Source: Chloroflexota bacterium
Lineage (GTDB): Bacteria > Chloroflexota > UBA6077 > FW602-bin22 > JACPQP01
Length of the DNA: 12,253 bases
Assembly: GCA_016190465.1 (NCBI GenBank)
Contig: JACPQP010000075.1
Location: 1-12,253, forward strand
Direction: 5' to 3'
The notes beneath the pieces were generated by a model. That model saw nothing but the letters and a program-made list of their open reading frames with translations. It was not told the origin of the DNA and did no database searches. Each line of letters begins with the position of its first letter. Within the stretch, counting starts at the first letter, position 1. A program made the translations under genes and the position numbers. This document shows positions 6,829-12,253 of the stretch, one piece after another.

Positions 6829-9516
6829 TCAGGCCACACGCGTCACGATACCGGCTCGACCGTCGACCACCACCTCGTCTCCATCGCGTAGCAGGCTGGT
6901 CGCGCCCGCGACGCCGGCGACGGCGGGAATGCCATACTCCCGGGCGACGACGGAGCCGTGGGAGAGCTGCCCCCCGCTCTCCATCACCAGCGCGCCGATG
7001 GTGCCGAACAGCGGCGTCCAACCAGGATCGGCGCCCCGGGTCACCAGCACCTCACCGCGCTCCAGGACCGGCACCTTCTCGGGCGCGAGCACGACCCGCA
7101 CTCGCCCTCGCGTCAGCCCGGGGCTGACCGGCTGGCCACGGAGCCGCGTCGTCTGACCCAACCCCGAAGCCTGCCCGGTCTGAACAAGCGGCTGGTCGCC
7201 CATCAGGTGAGGGGGATACGACTCACAGGGCGCCTGCTCGAACTCTGCTCGCAGCCGCGCGTAGCGCCGCCGCCGAGCCGCGGCCAACCCCGCGGCATCG
7301 CTCGGGGGAACACCCGCTCCGCTGACCCCGGTCAATGCGTCGACCTCCTGGCGTGTCAGGTAGAAGACCTGCTCCGCGCTGTCGAGCACCCCATCGCGCG
7401 CCCAGATCTCCCCCGCTTGCCGGTAGAGCAGCCGAAGCGCGGCGATGCCCTTCTGCCAGGCGAACCGCTGGTCCTCCCGAAGTCGCACGTACGCCTGCGT
7501 CAGCGCCACCAGACGCCGAAAGACCAGTTGGCGGACCGGGAGCAGACGGTCGAGCCAGGAGATGCCGAGCAACCGGTCGATGAGATGCACGGCCTCGGCC
7601 TGGCGGCCACGGCCGAATCGCTCGCCCGTGGCAACGCTCGACTCCAACAGCCGGCCGATGAGCGGGACGAGCTGGTCCGGATCGGCCTCGAAGCTGCGAT
7701 AGACGAGGTCGAGGCTCAGCGAGCGATGGCCATAGCGCGCGAGGAACGCGTCGAGATCAGACAGCACCGCGGTGGCCCCGGTGCGTTCGGCTGCCACACG
7801 AAAGGACGGGTAGGATACCCCTTTCCTGGCCGCCCCGATCAGATCGGGATACGCGCGGACGCGGGCAGCCAGCGCCGTGAGCGCCCGGTTCATCTCCATC
7901 GACCGGTCGCCCAGGTTGCTCACCACGGCCGCGCTGATCTCCGCACCGGCCTGCTCGCCGAACCAGAGCCGGCTGAGGCGGCTCAGCGCGCTGTAGAGCA
8001 CGTCCGCGTGGGTGAGGCTCCAGCGATGGATGCGCAGAAGCTCCCGGTTCCAGCGGTCGATCGTCCGCACCGCTTCGAGGATCTCGGCGGTGGTCGCCCC
8101 TGTCCCCTCTCCCTGTGGGAGAGGGCCAGGGTGAGGGCGTCGCCCTGTCGCTTCGCTGCCTGCCGCCGCAATCGCTCGGTCGTACTCCTCGCCGAAGCGC
8201 TGCCAGAGGCGGTAGTTGTGGTAGGGCGACCAATTGGCGGGCTCACGAAGCACCACCCGCGCCAGCCGGAGCCAGAGCCGCGGGTCGACGAGCGAGCGGG
8301 GATGCGGCGCCAGCCGGCGCAATGTCACCTCCCCGTTCGGGAAGTAGCGTCGGGCGTCCTCCGGGAGCAGCCAGTCGGGAAAGAGCTTGTACAGCGCGGA
8401 GAAGGCGGCGAGGTTGACGTAGGGATGGCCTCGGCGCAGGCGAGTGATTGGCATCGCCTCGACGTCCGGTGCCCCCAGCAGCCGGAGCGGCTCCCGGAAG
8501 GCGATCTCCTCGAAGGCCGGACGTAGCGCCGACCAGCCAAGCGGGGACACGGGCTCGGGGAACCGCTCGTCCAGAAAGCCACTCGTCCACATTGCCTCCC
8601 CGCCCGGCTCCTCAAAGCAATCGGGTCCGGGGACGCTCGTCACCGGCCGCGCCTGAAACACGACGAGTCGACCACCGCTCAGGCCCCACTCAAGATCCTG
8701 GGGGCCGCCGAGGTGTCGTTCGAGCGCCAGCGCCAACTGGCCCAGGGCGAGCTGCTGCGCCGGGGAGAGCAGCGTCGGCCGCCAACCTGACGGTGAGGCC
8801 GGTGAGGAACGAGGAGGAAGGAGGGCGTGGGTAAGCACGAACCGCTCGGGGACGACCAGCCCCTGCGTCAGCTCGCTGCCCAGGCCAGCGGTGGCCTCCA
8901 CGACGATCACCCGCTCGCCGGTCACCGGATCGACGGTGAAGGCGACGCCGGCGATCTCACACTGGACCATCTCTTGAATCAGCACCGCCATCGCCACGTC
9001 TTCTATCTGCCGATGTCGACGCCGATAGATGACCGCGCGCGCGGTCCAGAGCGAGGCCCAGGCATCCCGGACGCGCCTCACCACCTCGTCGAGGCCCGCG
9101 ACATCGAGGTAGCTTTCTTGCTGACCGGCGGCGGACGCATCATCAAGATCCTCGGTGATGGCCGACGAGCGAACGGCCACCCGCCGGTCAGGGCCCAGTC
9201 GCCCCAGGGCGGTGTTGATCTCCCATTGGAGCGCGGTGTCGAGCTGGGCAGTGACGATGGCGCGGCGGATGGTGGTGGCCGCGGCCTCGATCTCCTCGGG
9301 CGTCCGGGCAGCGGCGATAGCAGTGATGAGCGGCTGGAGGCCGGCTGCGGCCACGAAGGCGTGGTAGGCGGCGACGGTGAGACAAAAGCCGTTGGGGACC
9401 GGAAACCGACTCTGGCGCAGCGCGCCCAGTATCGCCGCCTTGCTCCCAACCAGGGGGCGAAGCGACTGGTCGAGTTCGTCCAGCCAGATGAGTTGGCGCA
9501 GTGAGATTGTCTCCAT
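6829..9516 (-). CDS. PEP synthase / rifampicin phosphotransferase-like enzyme
   Basis: Residues 20-295 form a PPDK_N-type ATP-grasp domain (K26 in GSKAAIL, R116 in VAVRSSAITED, QDLEWGL 273-279, QARPVT 288-293). Residues about 300-780 are a helical middle part, and about 795-895 is the swivelling phosphohistidine domain (GADPGWTPLF 828-837; H853 in GGQLSHGSVVAREYGIPAV). The C-terminal PEP-binding TIM barrel of true PEP synthase/PPDK is absent. This order (ATP domain, substrate domain, His domain) and the 895-residue size match rifampicin phosphotransferase and related dikinases, which split ATP to AMP plus Pi while phosphorylating a small molecule; the substrate here is unknown. Residues 456-471 derive from an inserted palindromic repeat. 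ATG 9516 has no clear Shine-Dalgarno. It lies 24 nt downstream of the QueT-like gene, suggesting co-transcription. Confident on fold, modest on substrate class. Confidence 0.85.
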   Translation of the reverse strand: METISLRQLIWLDELDQSLRPLVGSKAAILGALRQSRFPVPNGFCLTVAAYHAFVAAAGLQPLITAIAAARTPEEIEAAATTIRRAIVTAQLDTALQWEINTALGRLGPDRRVAVRSSAITEDLDDASAAGQQESYLDVAGLDEVVRRVRDAWASLWTARAVIYRRRHRQIEDVAMAVLIQEMVQCEIAGVAFTVDPVTGERVIVVEATAGLGSELTQGLVVPERFVLTHALLPPRSSPASPSGWRPTLLSPAQQLALGQLALALERHLGGPQDLEWGLSGGRLVVFQARPVTSVPGPDCFEEPGGEAMWTSGFLDERFPEPVSPLGWSALRPAFEEIAFREPLRLLGAPDVEAMPITRLRRGHPYVNLAAFSALYKLFPDWLLPEDARRYFPNGEVTLRRLAPHPRSLVDPRLWLRLARVVLREPANWSPYHNYRLWQRFGEEYDRAIAAAGSEATGRRPHPGPLPQGEGTGATTAEILEAVRTIDRWNRELLRIHRWSLTHADVLYSALSRLSRLWFGEQAGAEISAAVVSNLGDRSMEMNRALTALAARVRAYPDLIGAARKGVSYPSFRVAAERTGATAVLSDLDAFLARYGHRSLSLDLVYRSFEADPDQLVPLIGRLLESSVATGERFGRGRQAEAVHLIDRLLGISWLDRLLPVRQLVFRRLVALTQAYVRLREDQRFAWQKGIAALRLLYRQAGEIWARDGVLDSAEQVFYLTRQEVDALTGVSGAGVPPSDAAGLAAARRRRYARLRAEFEQAPCESYPPHLMGDQPLVQTGQASGLGQTTRLRGQPVSPGLTRGRVRVVLAPEKVPVLERGEVLVTRGADPGWTPLFGTIGALVMESGGQLSHGSVVAREYGIPAVAGVAGATSLLRDGDEVVVDGRAGIVTRVA
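8093..8149. repeat. REP-like palindromic element inserted in frame in the dikinase gene
   Basis: A perfect 9-bp hairpin, CCCTCTCCC (8105-8113), loop TGT, GGGAGAGGG (8117-8125), is followed by a tail CAGGGTGAGGG-like to 8137. Near-identical direct repeats flank it: GTCGCCCCTGTC at 8093-8104 and GTCGCCCTGTC at 8139-8149. From the end of one copy to the end of the other is 45 nt, i.e. 15 codons, so the host frame is kept. On the minus strand it reads RRPHPGPLPQGEGTG (459-473), a peptide that recurs in predicted proteins wherever this repeat type enters genes. The same layout appears at 12216-12253. Confidence 0.8.
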
Positions 9517-9540
9517 GTGCCACTACATGATAGCGCATCC

Positions 9541-10206
9541 CTACACGGTGAGTGGATTCGCCGACAACTGATAGTCGTATGTATCGAGACCCTCTCGCCG
9601 CTTGAGGGAGTTGACCACCGCGTAGGTCAGCGGGGTCGCGATGGTCTCATAGGCGACCTTCACCGCCCATTGGCTGACGATGGCCCCCAGCAGGACCGGT
9701 CCCCCCATCGTACCGACAAAGGCGAAGGTGATGAAGGCAATGGAGTCCAGTCCCTGCCCGACGATGGTCGACGAGATCGTGCGGCTCCAGAGCCATCGCC
9801 CCCGGGTTACCACCTTGAGCCGGGCGAGCACGTAGGCATTGGCGAACTCGCCGATGAGGTAGGCGGCGAACGACGCGACGAGGAGTCGCGGCGCGTAGCC
9901 CAGGATACGCTCGTAGGCAGGCTGGGCATCCCAGAACGCGGCCGGAGGCAAGACCTGGCCGATGCCGATCGCGACGACGGCGACCAGGTTACAGAGGAAC
10001 CCCAGCCAGATGACCCGCCGCGCCACGGCATAGCCGTAGACCTCGGTGAGCACATCCCCAACGATGTAGCTGATCGGGAAAATCACGACCGCCGCCGGCA
10101 CGTTGATCCCCCCGACGTCGATCAACTTCACCGCGATGATGTTGGCGATGACCAGACAGGTGACGAACAGGGCGACCGTGACGACGAAGTACCCGCTGTA
10201 CCGCAT
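9541..10206 (-). CDS. yhhQ: Queuosine precursor transporter (QueT/YhhQ, VUT family)
   Basis: Membrane protein of 221 residues that imports queuine or 7-deazaguanine precursors for tRNA queuosine; the function is known for E. coli YhhQ and inferred here. About six membrane segments are visible (near 7-29, 40-60, 67-85, 106-128, 143-165, 170-195). Family blocks: FPISYIVGDVLTEVYGY (43-59), IGEFANAYVLARLK (118-131), and WSRTISSTIVGQGLDSIAF (140-158), typical of the VUT/DUF165 family. ATG at 10206 has AGAGGAGA (plus-strand 10213-10220) 6 nt upstream, overlapping the stop codon region of the MFS gene. That points to translational coupling in an MFS -> QueT -> dikinase operon. No queuosine synthesis genes are in this window. 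A PreQ1 riboswitch is not evident, since the gene has no free leader. Confidence 0.93.
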   Translation of the reverse strand: MRYSGYFVVTVALFVTCLVIANIIAVKLIDVGGINVPAAVVIFPISYIVGDVLTEVYGYAVARRVIWLGFLCNLVAVVAIGIGQVLPPAAFWDAQPAYERILGYAPRLLVASFAAYLIGEFANAYVLARLKVVTRGRWLWSRTISSTIVGQGLDSIAFITFAFVGTMGGPVLLGAIVSQWAVKVAYETIATPLTYAVVNSLKRREGLDTYDYQLSANPLTV

Positions 10207-10218
10207 AAACCATCTCCT

Positions 10219-11526
10219 CTACACCTGCCGGATCTCCGGGCGGGTCAGCCCAATCCACAACGCCGCGGCGACGCAGCCCGCGCCGCCGATGAGCATCGCG
10301 GTTGGCGTGCTCCAGCGCGCGGCGATGGCCCCCAGCGGCACCGCGCCGAGCGGCATGATGCCCCAGGTGATCATGTACACGCTCATCACCCGCCCGCGCA
10401 AGTGGTCGGGCACGACCTCCTGTAACACCGTGTTGTTGAGGATCATCATGATCGAGCTGCCCGCGCTGACTCCGGCCAGAGCCAGCGAGGCGAGCGGGAC
10501 CCAGCGGATCATCGCCAGTGCGCAGAGCAACACGCCCATCGTCAGGGCGGCGCCCAACTGCAAGAGCCCACGCCGGCGAAATCGTCCGGCCAGGACCAGG
10601 CCGAACGAGCTGGTCAGCGCGCCGATCCCGGCCACAGACATCAGCAGGCCCAGCCCCTCCGGGCCGAGGCCCAGCGTGTCGCGCGCGTAGGCCGGCAACA
10701 ACTGCATATACGCGGGCATCGCCAGTATCGACACCGCGCTTCCCAGGAGGAGCATAGAGAAGACCAGGGGCGTGCGGTAGCAGTACCGAAACCCCTCGAC
10801 CAGGTTCTGCATCACCGAGAACTGACGCGCGGCGAGCGGCCGAGCGGGCACCTTCATCATGGCGATGTTGGCCACCGACCAGACGTAGCCGAACGCCTGA
10901 AAGAGGAAGCAGGCGAATGTGCCGACCGCACCGATGATGGCGCCGGCCAGGCTGGGTCCGGCGATCCGGGAGACGTTCAAGCTCAGCGAGTAGAGCGAGA
11001 TCGCGTTCGCGAGCAGGTCTCGGCCAACGATGTCGGAGAGGAGCGCGTTGCGAGAGGGGACGTTGAGCGACATCAGCGTGCCATTCAGGAACGAGAGGGC
11101 GAGCAGATGCCAGACGGTGGCGAGCCGGAAATACACCAGCGCGGCGAGGAGCACGGCAATGGCCATCAGCAGCGACTGGCTCGCCATCAGCACCCGCTGG
11201 CGGGGAAACCGGTCGGCGATGATCCCGCCGAACGGTGAGATGACCAGCATGGGGAACATCATGGTGAAGCCGCCGAGCCCGAGGTAGAACGGGTCATTGG
11301 TGAGCTCCAGGATGAGCCAGCCGAACGCGACCTGCTGCATGCCGAAGCCGAGGTGGGTGACGAAGTTTCCCTGGAACATCAGGCGATAGTTCGGCACCGC
11401 GAGGGACGCAAACGTGCTGCCGAGACTACGCTTCGCGGTTCCGGCCAGCCCTGGCGGTGGCCCCGTGCCCACCGGCGACTCAGCGATCGGTTTCCGCGAG
11501 ACCTCGCCCGCCTGTTGGCTTCGCAT
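10219..11526 (-). CDS. MFS efflux transporter (EntS/MFS_3-like)
   Basis: A 435-residue, roughly 12-segment major facilitator protein, probably a proton-driven exporter in the inner membrane. After a polar N-terminal tail of about 40 residues come motif A, GGIIADRFPRQRV (100-112), NVPSRNALLSDIVGRDLLANAISLYS (155-180 region), the motif-C-like RIAGPSLAGAIIG (187-199), and a second-half block VVPDHLRGRVMSVY (371-384). This VP..LRGRVMS pattern is typical of the MFS_3/enterobactin-exporter-like group, which exports siderophores, drugs or other small molecules; the substrate cannot be read from sequence. ATG 11526 has only a weak GAGG about 4 nt upstream. It is the first gene of the minus-strand cluster, ending 12 nt before the QueT start. 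A TATAAT box on its strand lies at 11580-11585. Confidence 0.9.
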   Translation of the reverse strand: MRSQQAGEVSRKPIAESPVGTGPPPGLAGTAKRSLGSTFASLAVPNYRLMFQGNFVTHLGFGMQQVAFGWLILELTNDPFYLGLGGFTMMFPMLVISPFGGIIADRFPRQRVLMASQSLLMAIAVLLAALVYFRLATVWHLLALSFLNGTLMSLNVPSRNALLSDIVGRDLLANAISLYSLSLNVSRIAGPSLAGAIIGAVGTFACFLFQAFGYVWSVANIAMMKVPARPLAARQFSVMQNLVEGFRYCYRTPLVFSMLLLGSAVSILAMPAYMQLLPAYARDTLGLGPEGLGLLMSVAGIGALTSSFGLVLAGRFRRRGLLQLGAALTMGVLLCALAMIRWVPLASLALAGVSAGSSIMMILNNTVLQEVVPDHLRGRVMSVYMITWGIMPLGAVPLGAIAARWSTPTAMLIGGAGCVAAALWIGLTRPEIRQV

Positions 11527-11579
11527 ACTGCCTCACTCTATTCGGTTCGATGGCGATCTGGATGCCGCCCGATGGTCCG

Positions 11580-11585
11580 ATTATA
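11580..11585 (-). promoter_or_regulatory. Candidate -10 box for the MFS-QueT-dikinase operon
   Basis: On the minus strand this reads TATAAT, a perfect -10 hexamer 54 nt upstream of the MFS ATG. I do not find a good -35 hexamer 16-18 nt upstream, so it would depend on other elements. It lies back to back with the rpsF promoter 36 bp away, so the two polymerase sites may interfere. Confidence 0.45.
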
Positions 11586-11597
11586 CACCGCTATCGG

Positions 11598-11626
11598 TTG
11601 CGAGCGCACGGCGAGGGTGCTATAAT
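11598..11626 (+). promoter_or_regulatory. Extended -10 promoter for rpsF
   Basis: TTGCGA (11598-11603) as -35, a 17-bp spacer, then TATAAT (11621-11626) preceded by TG at 11618-11619 (an extended -10, TGCTATAAT). This is the best promoter in the window. Transcription would start near 11633 and give a leader of about 120 nt before rpsF. Confidence 0.75.
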
Positions 11627-11646
11627 CCGCGATAGTTGATGTGAAT

Positions 11647-11674
11647 GCGCCGCGGGGCCCGAGCCCGGTGGCGT
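11647..11674 (+). promoter_or_regulatory. Leader hairpin upstream of rpsF, possible S6:S18 site
   Basis: GCGCC (11647-11651) can pair with GGCGT (11670-11674), and inside it GGGC (11655-11658) pairs with GCCC (11663-11666) around a CCGA loop, leaving a GCG/GGT internal loop. Many bacteria have an S6:S18-binding hairpin with a CCG element in the rpsF leader for feedback control. This hairpin is in the right place, but the match to that motif is a guess. Confidence 0.3.
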
Positions 11675-11751
11675 CTTTGCCTTTCTGCTCTGGCCGTGTG
11701 CTTCTCTGAATCGCGAGCCAGGGCAATCCCGTGGGAAGGAGTTCATTGACG

Positions 11752-12039
11752 TTGCGCGACTACGAGCTTGTGGTCATTATTCGCCCGGACGTTCGGGACG
11801 AGGACGTGAGCCAGCAGATCGACCGGGTGAGCCAGTGGATCGCGGCGGCCAGCGGCGAGATCACGAACATCAACCCCTGGGGACGGAAGCGCCTGGCCTA
11901 TCCGATCGATCGGCACCGTGAGGGCATTTACGTCGCCTTTCAGTTTCGTTCCCAACCCGCGGCCACCACCGCGCTCGAGCAAAACCTGAACCTGGCGGAA
12001 GAGGTCGTTCGCTATCTCCTCATCCGGCTCGGCGAGTAG
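11752..12039 (+). CDS. rpsF: 30S ribosomal protein S6
   Basis: Small-subunit protein that pairs with S18 on the 16S rRNA central domain. The 95-residue product (RDYELVVIIRPD at the start, then NPWGRKRLAYPIDRHREGIYVAFQF, and ending in RYLLIRLGE) has the expected length and the beta-alpha-beta-beta-alpha-beta pattern of S6. The start is TTG: AAGGAG at 11736-11741 lies upstream of two in-frame TTGs, 11746 (4 nt spacing) and 11752 (10 nt spacing). I chose 11752 because S6 proteins normally begin MRxYEL; 11746 would add two residues. GTG 11731 lies before the ribosome site and is unlikely. An extended -10 promoter and a leader precede it. Its stop codon forms the base of an 11-bp hairpin. The usual followers ssb and rpsR are not in the remaining 214 nt, which are repeat DNA. 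Confidence 0.93.
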   Translation: MRDYELVVIIRPDVRDEDVSQQIDRVSQWIAAASGEITNINPWGRKRLAYPIDRHREGIYVAFQFRSQPAATTALEQNLNLAEEVVRYLLIRLGE

Positions 12040-12064
12040 GGGCGGCCACGGAGGGCCGCCCCTA
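12037..12064 (+). terminator. Strong hairpin starting at the rpsF stop codon
   Basis: TAGGGGCGGCC (12037-12047) and GGCCGCCCCTA (12054-12064) are perfect 11-bp complements around the loop ACGGAG; the first three bases are the rpsF stop codon. No U tract follows, so it could be a processing, attenuation or 3'-end-protecting structure rather than an intrinsic terminator. It could also belong to the repeat block that follows. Confidence 0.5.
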
Positions 12065-12070
12065 CCGTAG

Positions 12071-12092
12071 GGGCACCCCCCTGTGGGTGCCC
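12071..12092. repeat. Second hairpin in the rpsF downstream repeat block
   Basis: GGGCACCC (12071-12078) pairs perfectly with GGGTGCCC (12085-12092) around the loop CCCTGT. It sits 6 nt after the stop-codon hairpin and its last three bases overlap the first unit of the tandem repeats, so it is probably part of a composite palindromic element. Confidence 0.6.
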
Positions 12093-12253
12093 TCTCCCCG
12101 TATTGAGACCGGGCTCAGGAACGGCGGGCAGGGGGTGACGGCCTGGGGGGGTACGGCCCTCTCCCCGTATTGAGACCGGGCTCAGGAACGGCGGGCAGGG
12201 GGCGCGGCCGGACCCCCCTCGCCCAGTATTGGGAGAGGGGGCAGGGGGTGAGG
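12090..12253. repeat. Three tandem REP-like palindromic units
   Basis: Two identical 46-nt units occupy 12090-12135 and 12157-12202 (start-to-start 67 nt). Each begins CCCTCTCCCCGTATTGAG and ends CGGCGGGCAGGGGG, with internal complements CCGT/ACGG and TGAG/CTCA. A third, divergent unit starts at 12216 and runs to the window edge: CCCTCGCCCA pairs with TGGGAGAGGG around GTAT, followed by a CAGGGGGTGAGG tail. The third unit has the same layout as the element inserted in the dikinase gene at 8105-8137. No reading frame is convincing in this stretch. The array may continue past the window. Confidence 0.85.

Noticed and set aside
6958..8526. A 522-codon open frame on the + strand opposite the dikinase gene
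   Set aside because: It is antisense to a gene with clear ATP-grasp and phosphohistidine motifs. Long antisense frames are expected in high-GC coding DNA, and the translation is Arg/Pro/Gly/Glu-rich with no domain.
8788..8827. Purine-rich patch in the dikinase gene (low-complexity residues about 230-243) as another repeat insertion
   Set aside because: It has no clear hairpin or flanking direct repeat and lies in a loop where low-complexity sequence is common.
9517..10425. A 302-codon + strand frame opposite the QueT-like gene and the end of the MFS gene
   Set aside because: It is charged, low-complexity sequence crossing two well-supported genes and their junction; a GC-rich shadow.
12090..12253. 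CRISPR array
   Set aside because: Only two identical copies plus a divergent one, 13-21 nt between units, strong internal palindromes and no cas genes; REP-like tandem repeats fit better.

Overview
This is a high-GC, gene-dense bacterial chromosome segment of about 12.25 kb with housekeeping and accessory genes, GTG and TTG starts, Shine-Dalgarno sites and sigma-70-like TATAAT boxes. The gene mix (Hanks-type kinase, bacterial NurA, DUF2231-Rieske protein, Uri-type GIY-YIG protein) and the palindromic GC-rich repeats suggest a Chloroflexota member, perhaps near Thermomicrobia/Sphaerobacter. That placement is inference from overall character; no marker phylogeny was possible.

Positions 1-5634, all on the + strand: a cysteine desulfurase (IscS/NifS family), a NurA-domain nuclease carrying a four-cysteine cluster, malate synthase A of the glyoxylate shunt, a membrane DUF2231 protein fused to a Rieske [2Fe-2S] domain, and a small Uri/DUF123 GIY-YIG protein starting at a TTG right after the Rieske gene. 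A soluble Hanks-type Ser/Thr kinase follows at 5729-6703 with its own AT-rich upstream box.

Positions 6704-6828 are the convergent gap between the kinase and a long minus-strand gene. A single palindrome of about 119 bp fills it almost completely.

Positions 6829-11526, minus strand: a tight three-gene cluster transcribed MFS exporter -> queuosine-precursor transporter (QueT/YhhQ) -> an 895-residue PEP-synthase/rifampicin-phosphotransferase-like enzyme. The gaps are 12 and 24 nt. The last gene carries an in-frame insertion of a small palindromic repeat, flanked by near-identical 11-12 nt direct repeats.

Positions 11527-12253: a divergent promoter region with a good extended -10 promoter, a leader with a hairpin, and rpsF (ribosomal protein S6). 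After rpsF come two hairpins and then three tandem REP-like units running off the window edge, where ssb or rpsR would often be expected.

The protein-coding content belongs to known families. I did not find a clearly new multi-gene system. The most unusual material is the palindromic repeat family, which appears in three settings: filling a convergent gap, inserted in frame inside an enzyme gene, and as an array after rpsF.
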